Shown piece by piece: positions 33,164 to 41,340 of a DNA stretch of 64,000 nt. The notes beneath the pieces were generated by a model. That model saw nothing but the letters and a program-made list of their open reading frames with translations. It had not been told where the DNA came from and did not search any database. The position numbers and the translations under genes are program-made. Positions within the stretch are counted from its first letter, which is position 1. Every line of letters starts with the position of its first letter. The stretch comes from Streptosporangium lutulentum (GTDB lineage: Bacteria; Actinomycetota; Actinomycetes; Streptosporangiales; Streptosporangiaceae), in NCBI RefSeq assembly GCF_030811455.1, contig NZ_JAUSQU010000001.1:4464001-4528000 (forward strand), read 5' to 3'.

Positions 33164-33862
33164 ATGCCAGTTGAGCGCCACCGCCTGCACCTTCCCGTCT
33201 CTCGAAGAGAGCCCCGGCTGTTCCTCTGGTGCCTCGGGGGATTCCGGATCGAGTTCGACGGAGTCGAGGTGGACACGAGCTCGGTGCGGCCGCGTTCCCG
33301 TGCGCTGCTGCGCCTGCTCACAAGCCGGACGGGTCAGCCGACGCACCGCGAAACGCCCATCGACGCCTTGTGGCCCACCACCCCGATCGGCCCTGGACTG
33401 CACAGCCTGCACGTGGCGGCGTCCAGCCTGCGAGGTTTCCTGCGCGAGAGGACCGGTCTTGAACTGATCCACCGGGTGGGCGACATGTACGCGCTGCGCC
33501 TGCCCGCTGACGCGGGCTGCGACCTCACGCTGTTCCAGACGTCGCTGCGGATGGCCGATCAGCGCCGGCGCACCGAGGACCGCACCGGGCTGATCTCGAC
33601 TCTGCGAGCGGCGGCCGAAAGCTACGGCGGGGACCTGCTCCCGGGTCCGGCCGATGGCCGAAGGCGCCGGTCGGCCCGTCACCCGGAGCGGCGCGCTCAT
33701 CGTCTCGCCCCAGGCACTGTCCCACCGCTGCACCGGCACCGCGACCGAGAGGTCGCCGTGCCCCCGACCGGTACAAGCGCAACACCACCCGTTGCAACCG
33801 CACCCGGACGTTCCGGACATGTGTCGCAGCACCATCCTGCGTTCCGCAGATTCCCCCTCTGA
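33164..33862 (+). pseudogene. Truncated SARP/BTAD-type regulator fragment
   Basis: The first 165 residues read as the DNA-binding and bacterial transcriptional activation domain of an AfsR/SARP-like protein (LFLWCLGGFRIEFDGVEVDT, then RPRSRALLRLLTSRTGQPTH and LHVAASSLRGFLRERTGLEL). After YGGDLLPG the family sequence ends and the frame continues as arginine- and proline-rich nonsense. The rest of the gene is lost by frameshift and deletion. A full AfsR-like protein would be several hundred residues longer. Residual function of the N-terminal domain cannot be excluded. Confidence 0.7.
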
Positions 33863-33882
33863 TCGCCGAAAGGACTCATCCC

Positions 33883-34653
33883 ATGAGATCACGCTCTGTG
33901 CCCACCGTAGCGGCGCTGGCGCTGGTGACCTTCCTGGCACTCCCCGCTGACGCCAGCACCGGCGCGTTCGCCCCCGCCGGCACGTGCGCGCTCGCCTACA
34001 ACAATGAACTCAGTTACACCGCCGAGCCCGGCGTGGCCAACGAGCTCACCGTCATCAAGGCCGGGCAGTTCATCCATTTGGAAGACGAAGCTGGACCGAT
34101 CAACGGCTGCAACGCTCACCCCAACATCGTCGGGAAGGTCTCCACCAACACGACTGTCGTGAAAATCAGGATCGTTCTTGGCGATGAGGACGACATCGTC
34201 ACGGTGACGGCCCCCGGTGTACCCACGATCATCTTCGGCGGCGACGGGAACGACGAACTGGCGGCCGCCGACGGCAAGAACGACCTGCGCGGCGGCAATG
34301 GCGACGACGAACTCCGCGGCTCCGGCGGCCCCGATCGGCTCCGCGGCGACGCAGGCGACGACCAGTTACGCGGCCATACGGGCGACGACGTACTGAACGG
34401 CGGGGCCGGTGAGGACGAACTGCGCGGCGACGCAGGAGCGGACGAGCTCACTGGCGGACAGGGCATCGACGACCTGCGCGGCGGACCCGACAACGACGAA
34501 CTGAACGGCAGCGGAGGCGACGACGAACTGGACGGCGGAGCTGGGGACGACGCTCTCAACGGAGGGCCCGGAGACGACGAACTCACCGGCGGCCCCGACG
34601 CGGACGACTGCAAAGGCGGCGCGGGCGCGGACACCACGAGCGCCTGCGAGTGA
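33883..34653 (+). CDS. Secreted calcium-binding RTX-repeat-like protein
   Basis: 256 residues, AAGGA ribosome site, Sec signal peptide (SRSVPTVAALALVTFLALPA, cleavage near ADA). A short N-terminal domain with three Cys is followed from about residue 115 by 12 or so nonapeptide repeats of the GGxGxDELxG type (GGNGDDELRG, GGAGEDELRG, GGPGDDELTG). Such repeats form calcium-stabilised parallel beta rolls outside the cell. There is no protease, lipase or secretion domain, so the role is unclear. The gene is intact between two pseudogenes. Confidence 0.85.
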   Translation: MRSRSVPTVAALALVTFLALPADASTGAFAPAGTCALAYNNELSYTAEPGVANELTVIKAGQFIHLEDEAGPINGCNAHPNIVGKVSTNTTVVKIRIVLGDEDDIVTVTAPGVPTIIFGGDGNDELAAADGKNDLRGGNGDDELRGSGGPDRLRGDAGDDQLRGHTGDDVLNGGAGEDELRGDAGADELTGGQGIDDLRGGPDNDELNGSGGDDELDGGAGDDALNGGPGDDELTGGPDADDCKGGAGADTTSACE

Positions 34654-34674
34654 CGGGCGTCGCCGCCGACTACC

Positions 34675-35022
34675 GTGACTGACGCCGAACCTGCGATAAC
34701 GGCGCATGAGGGCATAAAGGAGCTCCCGTGTGAGCAGATTGCCACGCAGTATCTCGAATCTCCGGACTTCAACGGAGTGGCCGCCGCACAGCTCATGGAT
34801 GTGGCGGGGAAGTTCTCTATAGACCCTGAGGTAGTGCTCGCTGAGCTCGTCGCTGATGGCGCGGTCTACGCCAACTTCGGACATGAGATAGTGAATCGCC
34901 CCGGGTTTCGTGGAGTCGGTTTAGTTGATTTACAGACCTATGCCCCTTTCAGGGGAAGTTGGCATGTTGAGGCGCTGCACCACCAGCTGGATCGTTTGGC
35001 CGTCCATCAGGTCCTCGTATAG
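34675..35022 (+). pseudogene. Truncated hypothetical gene ending in a dispersed repeat
   Basis: The first 75 residues look like real coding (EQIATQYLESPDFNGVAAAQ, then VAGKFSIDPEVVLAELVADG). From about 34900 the frame enters the repeat also found at 26842-26958 and codes for its translation until a stop at 35022. The original C-terminus is therefore replaced. No ribosome site is strong. I do not recognise the family. Confidence 0.5.
34900..35018 (+). repeat. ~117-bp dispersed repeat, better preserved copy
   Basis: Counterpart of 26842-26958. It starts with CCCCGGGTTTCGTGGAGTCG and contains a short dyad (CCCCTTTCAGGGG). It ends just upstream of the DUF3885-like start at 35032 and so provides part of that gene's upstream region. 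Confidence 0.6.
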
Positions 35023-35031
35023 AGGAGCACG

Positions 35032-35634
35032 GTGACCCTCAACGGTGCTGTCGAGCCGCAGGCGCTGAGCCAACTCTGGGACCGAAAATGGCCCGAGTGT
35101 CCTCCGTTCGCCCATTGGCTTCCCGATCACTACCCGGACCGCTGGGCCAGGTTTCACAGCCTGCCGGGGTCGAAGCGCTACCCAGACAGCGAGGCGGAAT
35201 ACGCCATCGTGCTCGATCGCCACTACACCGTGCTGTCCGAACTCAATCCCGGCTCACATCTTCTGATCATTACCACCGAGTGGACGGACACTCCGAAGAC
35301 CACACCACAACGATGGCCGAGGCGATCAGAGGTCGCACCGACCTCGCGGCACTGGCGGACCCTCATAGAAGAGCCCGACGAGGAGCCCGACTTTCGCAGC
35401 TATACACAGCTATACGCCGAGGCACGACCGTGGCAGCCGGGCACCATCGACATCCTGTTACGTGCGGTGGCCGACGACGAAATCAGCGGCGTGCTCCTCG
35501 GGCCGCCGAATCTCGGCTGGCTATATCACCCCTACGACGGCGGCGCCGACGTAATTGTGTCCACGCGGGCCGAACGTGACGAGCTCAAAGCACGACACCA
35601 CACCTGGCTGTCCGACCACCCGGCCGGCCTCTGA
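35032..35634 (+). CDS. DUF3885-like protein
   Basis: 200 residues from a GTG at 35032 behind AGAGGAGCAC. The segments WDRKWPECPPFAHWLPDHYP, RFHSLPGSKRYPDSEAEYAI and VLDRHYTVLSEL match the family I recall as DUF3885, which has no known function. There is no signal or membrane helix. A 57-bp internal piece of this gene is repeated at 20301-20357, and the repeat at 34900 lies directly in front. The frame is intact. Confidence 0.72.
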   Translation: MTLNGAVEPQALSQLWDRKWPECPPFAHWLPDHYPDRWARFHSLPGSKRYPDSEAEYAIVLDRHYTVLSELNPGSHLLIITTEWTDTPKTTPQRWPRRSEVAPTSRHWRTLIEEPDEEPDFRSYTQLYAEARPWQPGTIDILLRAVADDEISGVLLGPPNLGWLYHPYDGGADVIVSTRAERDELKARHHTWLSDHPAGL

Positions 35635-35730
35635 GGACACCGCGCCGACCGGGTAACGGCGCCATCCAGCTTGACCACCGGTCAAGCATCGATACGCGTC
35701 CCATCCAGGCTCGATCTTGGTCCCTAAAAC

Positions 35731-35782
35731 GCAGAAAGGGTGCCTCCCTTTCGAGAGACACCCTTGCCGACCAGTGAAAACC
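35731..35782 (-). terminator. Terminator of the tRNA-Pro gene (right copy of the direct repeat)
   Basis: On the minus strand AAGGGTGTCTC and GAGGCACCCTT form a hairpin just 3' of the tRNA, followed by TCTGCGTTTT. Together with the tRNA 3' end up to 35816, this is the right copy of the 85-86-bp direct repeat whose left copy is at 22406-22490. Confidence 0.75.
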
Positions 35783-35859
<77 letters not shown>

Positions 35860-35982
35860 GTTTGTCTTGCTTGCCCTGTGCCCTACCGGGCTGGACGTCA
35901 CTAACCTTAGCGCAGATCGGAGGGACCTGTGCACACCACAACGTCCGTCGAAACGTGCGATCAGGCGAAGGATTGAGGAAAC

Positions 35983-36414
35983 GTGGGCCGTAAAGCACTG
36001 ATCGACCACGAGGAGCTGCGGCGACTGGCCGGGCAGGGATTGCCGAACGCGGAACTCGCCGCGCGGTTCGGGGTGAGCGAGTCCGGGATCTTGCAGGCGA
36101 AACGGGCCGCGGGGCTCTCCAAGGCGATGCTCGACCACTCCCGGGCGATCCCGTGGAAGCTGAACCGCTCTCACAACCAGTCCGGTCCCGCGACGAACCT
36201 GCGCAATCTGTCATCTGTCGCGCAAGGACGCCCGATCCCCACCGAGAAGCTCAACACGGCGCTGCGCTGGGCCGGGCGGCTGGTCTCCGGCGGACTGGAC
36301 ATCGCCTACGAGCCCGAGCGAGGGTTCTTCGAGATTCCCGCCCCCTCCGGGGGATCGCTCGTCGAAACGGTTCTGGCCGAGGCGCGGAGAGCCCTGGAGC
36401 CCGCCCAAGACTGA
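35983..36414 (+). CDS. Small helix-turn-helix DNA-binding protein
   Basis: 143 residues from a GTG at 35983 behind GAGGAAAC. The N-terminus is a homeodomain-like HTH ([20 protein letters not shown], then [18 protein letters not shown]) as in resolvase-type or mobile-element regulators. The C-terminal region ([20 protein letters not shown]) is not recognised. It is divergent from, and 124 bp away from, the 5' end of tRNA-Pro, just outside the putative island border. A role in a mobile element is possible but unproven. Confidence 0.65.
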   Translation: MGRKALIDHEELRRLAGQGLPNAELAARFGVSESGILQAKRAAGLSKAMLDHSRAIPWKLNRSHNQSGPATNLRNLSSVAQGRPIPTEKLNTALRWAGRLVSGGLDIAYEPERGFFEIPAPSGGSLVETVLAEARRALEPAQD

Positions 36415-36631
36415 GCCGGGACCGGCACGCGGGGATCACGGCGACACGAGACGTACGGATGACAGAGCGCGACAGGACACAACAGAGCGTGACAGGGCGC
36501 GAGATGTACGGACAAGCCCAGACATGGAGCCCCGAACGCCAGGTAAAGAAGAATCTAAAAAAGCATTTGTTCCTTGATAACGACCGATAAAAACCACATG
36601 CGGAGTGCCTAGCGAAAAATCACAGATGCGA
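36415..36631. other. Intergenic region
   Basis: About 215 bp between the HTH gene and the SigB-like promoter. It includes an A-rich stretch (36540-36600) without a recognisable gene or RNA. Confidence 0.35.
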
Positions 36632-36685
36632 GTAAGCGGTTTCGAGCCTTGCCCCTGGGGCAGCCGCACGGGAACAACCGCTTAC
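36632..36685 (+). promoter_or_regulatory. SigB-type promoter enclosed by an inverted repeat
   Basis: GTTT (36639-36642) and GGGCAG (36658-36663) are separated by 15 bp, close to the GTTT-N14-17-GGGTAT consensus of actinobacterial SigB/SigF-group promoters. Perfect 8-bp arms GTAAGCGG (36632-36639) and CCGCTTAC (36678-36685) enclose it, and TGCCCC-T-GGGGCA is a second dyad at the -10 site. It precedes the gene at 36702. Confidence 0.55.
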
Positions 36686-36701
36686 ACAACCGGAGGCAGA
36701 C

Positions 36702-37355
36702 ATGTCCACCGTGATCTGGGTGGTCGTCGTCGTGGCCGCGGTGGTGGCGATCCTCGCAGTCGGCTATTTCGTACTGCAGCAACAACGCCGGCACCGACTT
36801 CGCGACCGATTCGGCCCTGAGTACGAACGTACCGTGCAGGAGCGCGACACCCGGCGAGAAGCCGAGCAGGAGCTCGCCGCGCGCGAGCAGCGCGTCAACT
36901 CGCTCGACATCCGCCCGCTCGACTCCGAAACGCGTGAGGCCTACGGCAGGAAGTGGATGGAGGTCCAGGAGCGTTTCGTGGACGCCCCGGGCTTCGCGGT
37001 GACCGAAGCCGACCACCTCGTGACCTCCGTGATGGCCGAGCGGGGTTACCCGACCGAGGACTTCGAACAGCGGCTCTCCGACCTGTCGGTCGCGCACGGC
37101 CGCACCCTCGGCCACTATCGGCAGGCCCACGAGATCAGCAGCCGAGCCGCCCACCAGGAGGCTTCCACCGAGGAGCTCAGGCAGGCCATGGTGCACTACC
37201 GCGCCCTGTTCGAGGAGCTGCTCGCGACCTCCGGAGGTGCCGTCAACGGTGATCATTCACCCCGGCACACCGACCCCGATCACGCTGGACCCGCGCGCCG
37301 GGAACCCATCAACGACGACGAGCCGACCGCCCGCCGTGACGCCCAAGGACGGTGA
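36702..37355 (+). CDS. Membrane-anchored conserved protein, probable stress gene
   Basis: 217 residues, ribosome site GGAGG. One N-terminal membrane helix (VIWVVVVVAAVVAILAVGYF) is followed by a soluble charged domain: FGPEYERTVQERDTRREAEQ, an IRPLDSETREAYGRKWMEVQ segment and an ERFVDAPGFAVTEADHLVTS block. This arrangement is common in actinomycetes but I know no assigned function. A GTTT/GGGCAG promoter precedes it, and the next gene (37360) has a related WxxVQxxFVDxP block, so the two belong together. Confidence 0.8.
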   Translation: MSTVIWVVVVVAAVVAILAVGYFVLQQQRRHRLRDRFGPEYERTVQERDTRREAEQELAAREQRVNSLDIRPLDSETREAYGRKWMEVQERFVDAPGFAVTEADHLVTSVMAERGYPTEDFEQRLSDLSVAHGRTLGHYRQAHEISSRAAHQEASTEELRQAMVHYRALFEELLATSGGAVNGDHSPRHTDPDHAGPARREPINDDEPTARRDAQGR

Positions 37356-37359
37356 CCAC

Positions 37360-38082
37360 ATGAACGATCGAGTCGAACGAGACAATGACCGTCTTCTTCA
37401 CAAGGACGAAGACGACCTGAACGTGCCCTCGCAGCGAGCCGATGTGACTCCTGGGTTCGAGGAGCAGCGCCGCGACGACGCGCTCCTGAACCAGCCGAAC
37501 GACCTGGGCGACGACCGGTATGAGGGCCGCCCGGCTGACAGCCTCGTGGCCGGCCCCGTAGACGACCCCCGTCCCGGGCACGACGCCCCGGGCAGGCTGG
37601 ACGACGACCTGAACGACAGGCCCGGCGACGTGCTCGACCGGGAGTCCCCCGTGACCGGCGCCGCACGTCACGACGACGTGCTGGACGACGACGCGACGAC
37701 GGTCGTCTCCGATCCGCCCGGCGACAGGTTTGACCAGGACGTGACCGTGGTCGAGCCCGGCCGGCCCGAAGCGGCGCACGCCGCGGACCACTCCCTCGCG
37801 AGCACTCCCCTGTTGGATCAGGATCCGGATGAGATACGGCGGCGCTGGCAGGAGGTTCAGGCCGGTTTCGTGGACGATCCGCGTGACTCGGTGGAGCGGG
37901 CCGACTCCCTGCTCGACGAGATCACGACCTCGCTGCGGACCGCGCTGGAGAGCCGGACCGCCGAGCTCCAGGGCCGCTGGAAGAACGGCGACCAGAACGA
38001 CACCGAACAACTCCGTAACGCCCTGCGTGACTACCGGGCGATGCTGGAGCAGCTCCTGACCACTTCCACTGGAACGAGGTGA
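37360..38082 (+). CDS. Acidic conserved protein related to the upstream gene product
   Basis: 240 residues from an ATG at 37360 behind AAGGA, 4 bp after the previous stop. The first 150 residues are low-complexity, rich in Asp, Arg and Pro (probably disordered). The C-terminal domain RRRWQEVQAGFVDDPRDSVE, then RADSLLDEITTSLRTALESR and LRDYRAMLEQLLTTS repeats the pattern of the C-terminal domain at 36702. It lacks a membrane anchor. The pair may have arisen by duplication; function is unknown. Confidence 0.78.
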   Translation: MNDRVERDNDRLLHKDEDDLNVPSQRADVTPGFEEQRRDDALLNQPNDLGDDRYEGRPADSLVAGPVDDPRPGHDAPGRLDDDLNDRPGDVLDRESPVTGAARHDDVLDDDATTVVSDPPGDRFDQDVTVVEPGRPEAAHAADHSLASTPLLDQDPDEIRRRWQEVQAGFVDDPRDSVERADSLLDEITTSLRTALESRTAELQGRWKNGDQNDTEQLRNALRDYRAMLEQLLTTSTGTR

Positions 38083-38085
38083 CCT

Positions 38086-38274
38086 GTGCTCGCAATCGCC
38101 GCCGCAGTCGTATTCGGCCTCGGCCTTCTGCTTGACCTGATCGGCACCAGCATCGCCGGCATCGGCGGCACGACCTTCCTGCTCCTCGGTCTGCTCCTCC
38201 TCGCGCTGCACCAGGCCGGGATCGGTTCGGCCGGCACCGCGCGAAGCGGGAGCTGGCGCCGCGCCCGGCGCTGA
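38086..38274 (+). CDS. Small two-helix membrane protein
   Basis: 62 residues from a GTG at 38086, 3 bp after the upstream stop. Two hydrophobic segments (AIAAAVVFGLGLLLDLIGT and FLLLGLLLLALHQAG) are followed by a basic tail (SWRRARR). It is the third gene of the stress unit. A terminator hairpin follows at 38341. Small proteins like this often accompany stress genes in actinomycetes. Confidence 0.65.
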   Translation: MLAIAAAVVFGLGLLLDLIGTSIAGIGGTTFLLLGLLLLALHQAGIGSAGTARSGSWRRARR

Positions 38275-38340
38275 TCAACCCCCGTCGAGGACACATCAGG
38301 AACAAGAGGGCATATCAGGAACAACCTGTATGACCACGAA

Positions 38341-38374
38341 AAGGAGCGCCGTCCCCACGGACGGCGCTCCTTTT
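38341..38374. terminator. Bidirectional terminator hairpin
   Basis: AAGGAGCGCCGTCC and GGACGGCGCTCC form a 12-bp or longer stem with a four-base loop and a TTTT tail on the plus strand. The AAAA on the other side allows use on both strands. It separates the 36702-38274 unit from the minus-strand kinase gene. Confidence 0.9.
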
Positions 38375-38397
38375 GTATTCGGCCCGGAAAAACCCGT

Positions 38398-38853
38398 TCA
38401 GATCTTGAAGGACATGGTGATGGACGTGCCCGCCGTACCCGTCTCGAACGTGATGTCGGAACTCACCATCCGAGCCACCCACAGGCCCATGCCGCTGGTC
38501 GCGTAGGGAGCGGGCGGCGTCTCGCCGGGGATCGCACCGGGATCCCACCGGCCCTCGTCGTGGATCTCCACGACGAGGGCGCGCCCGACGGTCCACATCC
38601 GCAGCAGGGCCTTGGCACTGGGATGGCCGTGCGTGACCGCGTTGGTGGCCACCTCGTTCACCGCGACCAGGAAGTCGGCCAGATCCTCCTCCGGCATCCC
38701 GCCGCGCACGGCCTGGGCGGCGGCGAAGTCGCGCACGTCAGGCAGGTCGGGGAGGAAGAAGGCAAGCTCGGCGACGGCGGTTCCGGCAAGAGAGGATCGA
38801 GAACGATCGGCGCTCGGCAAGTAGCGAGCCGGACGAACACCGTCCTCGTTCAC
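38398..38853 (-). CDS. Anti-sigma-factor-type ATP-binding protein (RsbW-like HATPase)
   Basis: 151 residues from a GTG at 38853 (GGGGGAGG upstream); a longer frame from 38898 is possible. The GHKL ATPase boxes are read in FLVAVNEVATNAVTHGHPSA (N box), EIHDEGRWDPGAIPGE (G1) and TSGMGLWVARMVSSDI (G2). Such single-domain kinases bind a SigB-type sigma factor and phosphorylate its STAS anti-anti-sigma factor. The SigB gene is 178 bp upstream and an STAS gene lies beyond it, which completes the partner set. Confidence 0.9.
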   Translation of the reverse strand: MNEDGVRPARYLPSADRSRSSLAGTAVAELAFFLPDLPDVRDFAAAQAVRGGMPEEDLADFLVAVNEVATNAVTHGHPSAKALLRMWTVGRALVVEIHDEGRWDPGAIPGETPPAPYATSGMGLWVARMVSSDITFETGTAGTSITMSFKI

Positions 38854-38898
38854 CCGAAATCCGCCTCCCCCGGCCCGTCGCGCCGTTGTCCTCAACAT

Positions 38899-39030
38899 CT
38901 AGGGATCATTTCAACGCACCCTATGTCACGTCGCAGTCACGTCGCATGGTCGCAGTCACGTCGTATCGTCTCGCATGGTCACACACGTCGTATCGTCGCC
39001 GACTGAGGTGCCCGATGGCGAGCGGTGTAT
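38899..39030. repeat. Imperfect short direct repeats between sigma and anti-sigma genes
   Basis: 38926-39000 holds repeated units of the type GTCACGTCGCA / TCACGTCGTAT (about five imperfect copies). This is low-complexity sequence without clear hairpin. It may be the upstream region of the kinase gene; no other signal is seen. Confidence 0.4.
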
Positions 39031-39807
39031 TCAGCATTCGGCGACCAGTTCCTCGCGAAGCTGGTCGAGCACCTTCCGCAGGATACGAGAGACGTGCATC
39101 TGGGAGATACCGAACTCCGCCGCGATCTCGGCCTGGGTCAGGTTGCCGAAGAAGCGCAGGAGGAGGATGTTCTTCTCCCGGGTCGGCAGCTTGTCGATCA
39201 GCGGCTTGACCGCCTCACGGTCCACGAGCACGCCCAGCGCGTCGTCCTCGTCGGGGATGACGTCGCCCAGTGCCGCCGCGTCGTCGTCGGCGCCGAGCGG
39301 GGCGTCGAGCGAGAGGGCGCTGTAGGCGGCCGAGGCGTCGAGGGTGAGCAGGACGTCCTCTTCGGTGATGTTCATCTTCACGGCGAGTTCGGCGACCGTC
39401 GGGGCGCGGCCGAGATCCTGGCTGAGGTCGGCGACCAGCCGGTTCAGCTCGGCCCTGCGCTCCTGGTAGACGCGGGGGACGCGAATGGCCCAGGTACGGT
39501 CGCGGAAGTGCCGCTTGACCTCGCCGGTCATGGTGACCACGGCGTAACCGCGGAAGGCGTGCCCCAGGGTCGGGTCGAAGCCGTTGATGGCTTTCATGAG
39601 TCCGACGTAGGCGGCCTGGAGGAGGTCCTCCAGCGGCTCGCCACGGTAGCGATAGCGGCGGGCGATCTCCATGGCGAGGGGGCGGTGCATCTCGACGATG
39701 CGCTCACGCAGGCGCTCGGCGCGGTATTCGGAGATCTCAGGCAGAACCATCTCGGCGAGGAGGTCCTCGGCGGTCATGTCGGTGATTTCGAGTGCCTGAA
39801 CAGACAT
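39031..39807 (-). CDS. SigB/SigF-group RNA polymerase sigma factor
   Basis: 258 residues. Region 2 is read in IVEMHRPLAMEIARRYRYRG and PLEDLLQAAYVGLMKAINGF with DPTLGHAFRGYAVVTMTGEV; region 3 in RRAELNRLVADLSQDLGRAP; region 4 in LLRFFGNLTQAEIAAEFGIS with QMHVSRILRKVL. The RYRYRGEPLEDL signature is diagnostic of the SigB/F/G stress sigma group. The anti-sigma-type kinase (38398) and STAS antagonist (40000) flank it, so activity is probably set by partner switching. Confidence 0.93.
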   Translation of the reverse strand: MSVQALEITDMTAEDLLAEMVLPEISEYRAERLRERIVEMHRPLAMEIARRYRYRGEPLEDLLQAAYVGLMKAINGFDPTLGHAFRGYAVVTMTGEVKRHFRDRTWAIRVPRVYQERRAELNRLVADLSQDLGRAPTVAELAVKMNITEEDVLLTLDASAAYSALSLDAPLGADDDAAALGDVIPDEDDALGVLVDREAVKPLIDKLPTREKNILLLRFFGNLTQAEIAAEFGISQMHVSRILRKVLDQLREELVAEC

Positions 39808-39872
39808 TGCTGCTCCCTGGTATTACTGTCGGGCGAACCGACGCACGGAGCAACATCCGGGCAGACGGCATC

Positions 39873-39893
39873 GCCTCGACCACTTTTCGAGGC
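39873..39893. promoter_or_regulatory. Small dyad upstream of the sigma gene
   Basis: GCCTCGA and TCGAGGC form 7-bp arms around a 7-base loop in the 192-bp divergent region between the sigma and STAS genes. It may be an operator or a leader hairpin. No convincing promoter boxes were recognised. Confidence 0.35.
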
Positions 39894-39999
39894 GAGGCCC
39901 TCTGCTGGACCTCTGATTCGAGTATTCCCCCGTTTCCTGGAGTATTACTCGTCCTCAGGTAACAGTAGGGTTGCTAATCGAACGGCGAGGAGGCCTTGA

Positions 40000-40371
40000 G
40001 TGACGGTGTCGGAGAACGGCGAGAGGTCGGCAGCCCTGACTCTGACGTCGGCGCGGGTCGGCGGGATCAACGTGATCCGGGTGAACGGCCTGCTGGACGC
40101 GACGACCAGGGATCAGTTCGCCGACTATCTGGCGGCGGAGACAGGCGAGCACGGCCCGGACATGGCCCTGGATCTGGGCGGAGTGACCTTCATGGACTCC
40201 CGCGCGCTGGGGCTCATCGTCCATCACTGGCAGCTCAGCACCAACGCCGACGCCAGGTTCGCCCTCATCGGGGTGGAGTACGCCAAGACCAAGGTGATGT
40301 GGATCACCGGCCTGGCCCAGCGTCTGCCCCTCTACGACACGATCGACGACGCCCTCGCCGCCTTCGGCTGA
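40000..40371 (+). CDS. STAS-domain anti-anti-sigma factor (RsbV-like)
   Basis: 123 residues from a GTG at 40000 behind GAGGAGG. The STAS core is complete: INVIRVNGLLDATTRDQFAD, then MALDLGGVTFMDSRALGLIV with the phosphorylatable Ser in MDSRALG, and the C-terminal LAQRLPLYDTIDDALAAF. In its unphosphorylated form it would titrate the HATPase and release the sigma factor. It diverges from the sigma gene. Confidence 0.92.
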   Translation: MTVSENGERSAALTLTSARVGGINVIRVNGLLDATTRDQFADYLAAETGEHGPDMALDLGGVTFMDSRALGLIVHHWQLSTNADARFALIGVEYAKTKVMWITGLAQRLPLYDTIDDALAAFG

Positions 40372-40494
40372 CCGCCCACAGGACGCCGGACCGCCCCGCT
40401 CGGCCCATCTGGGCGTTCAGGCCCGGACCCGCCCGGACCCGCCCGGCTCGGCCCGTCCGGGCGCTCGGCCGGGCACCGGCCGGCGGGGAGACTC
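40372..40494. other. GC-rich region with short direct repeats
   Basis: About 120 bp between convergent genes. CCCGGACCCG occurs twice in tandem (40422-40441), and CGGCCC(A/G)TC(T/C)GGGCG occurs twice. Likely a strong, weakly ordered terminator region. Confidence 0.35.
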
Positions 40495-41214
40495 TCAGGC
40501 CTCTTTCTTCGCGCCCTGGTTGCGCTGGTGCTCGTCGACCAGCAGCCGGGCCAGGTCGGCCACCTTCACCTGGTGATGCTGGGAGATCCTGCGCAACTCG
40601 TCGAAGGCCGCCTCGGCCGAGCATCCGCTGGACTTCATGATGATGCCCTTGGCCTGGTCGATGATCGCCCGGCCGGCCAGTGCCTCCTGCATCTGGGCCG
40701 CGTCGGTGCGGACCTCGTCGTAGTCCCACAGGTTGGCCAGCGCCACGTTCACCTGCTCGGCCAGCATGTCGGCCAGTGGGGCGACGCTCCTGGCCGCGAA
40801 GACGCCGGGTCGCACGCCGTACAGGCCCAGGACCAGGACGGCCCGCTCGACGGTGATCGGAATGGCCAGGACCGAGCGGATGCCGCAGCGGACCGCCATG
40901 CCGACGTAGCCTGGCCAGCGGGGCTCGTGGAGCACATCCTGGACGATCACGTGGCGGCCGGTGACGCGGGCCTCGGCCGACGGGCCTTCGCCGAGTTCAC
41001 CCTCACTGTTGACGAGCATGATGAGTTCGCTGTGCGAGGCTGAGACGACCATCCGCTCCTCGCGCCAGAGCTCGGCGGAACCACCGGCACAACCGGGTAC
41101 ACCGCCCGCAAGCGTGACGGTGAGCCCGCGCAGCACGCTCTCGCTCGAGGTTTCCTCGCTGACCCTGCCAAGGGCCGCGAGATCACGGGCAAGAACGGGA
41201 GTGACCATATCCAT
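40495..41214 (-). CDS. GAF-ANTAR RNA-binding antitermination regulator
   Basis: 239 residues. A GAF-type sensor domain (LWREERMVVSASHSELIML, then HVIVQDVLHEPRWPGYVGMA with CGIRSVLAIPI) precedes a C-terminal ANTAR domain (LAGRAIIDQAKGIIMKSSGC, then DELRRISQHHQVKVADLARL). ANTAR domains bind dual-hexaloop RNA and prevent termination. It belongs to the stress-signalling block and is convergent with the STAS gene. Confidence 0.92.
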   Translation of the reverse strand: MDMVTPVLARDLAALGRVSEETSSESVLRGLTVTLAGGVPGCAGGSAELWREERMVVSASHSELIMLVNSEGELGEGPSAEARVTGRHVIVQDVLHEPRWPGYVGMAVRCGIRSVLAIPITVERAVLVLGLYGVRPGVFAARSVAPLADMLAEQVNVALANLWDYDEVRTDAAQMQEALAGRAIIDQAKGIIMKSSGCSAEAAFDELRRISQHHQVKVADLARLLVDEHQRNQGAKKEA

Positions 41215-41340
41215 CTCGCGAGATCCCTTCCCGGTTTCGCTAGCTTAATCACTATCTGACCGCACATCGATTTGACCCACGGGGTGGCGTACCGTCTACG
41301 ACGGGACCCGCCCCATCCCGGCCGCCGACGAGGACGAGCA

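Noticed and set aside
33164..33862. Biosynthetic gene cluster regulator
   Set aside because: The SARP gene is truncated and no biosynthetic genes follow it.
34366..34884. Minus-strand frame opposite the RTX-like gene
   Set aside because: It mirrors the repeats on the other strand and has no independent evidence.
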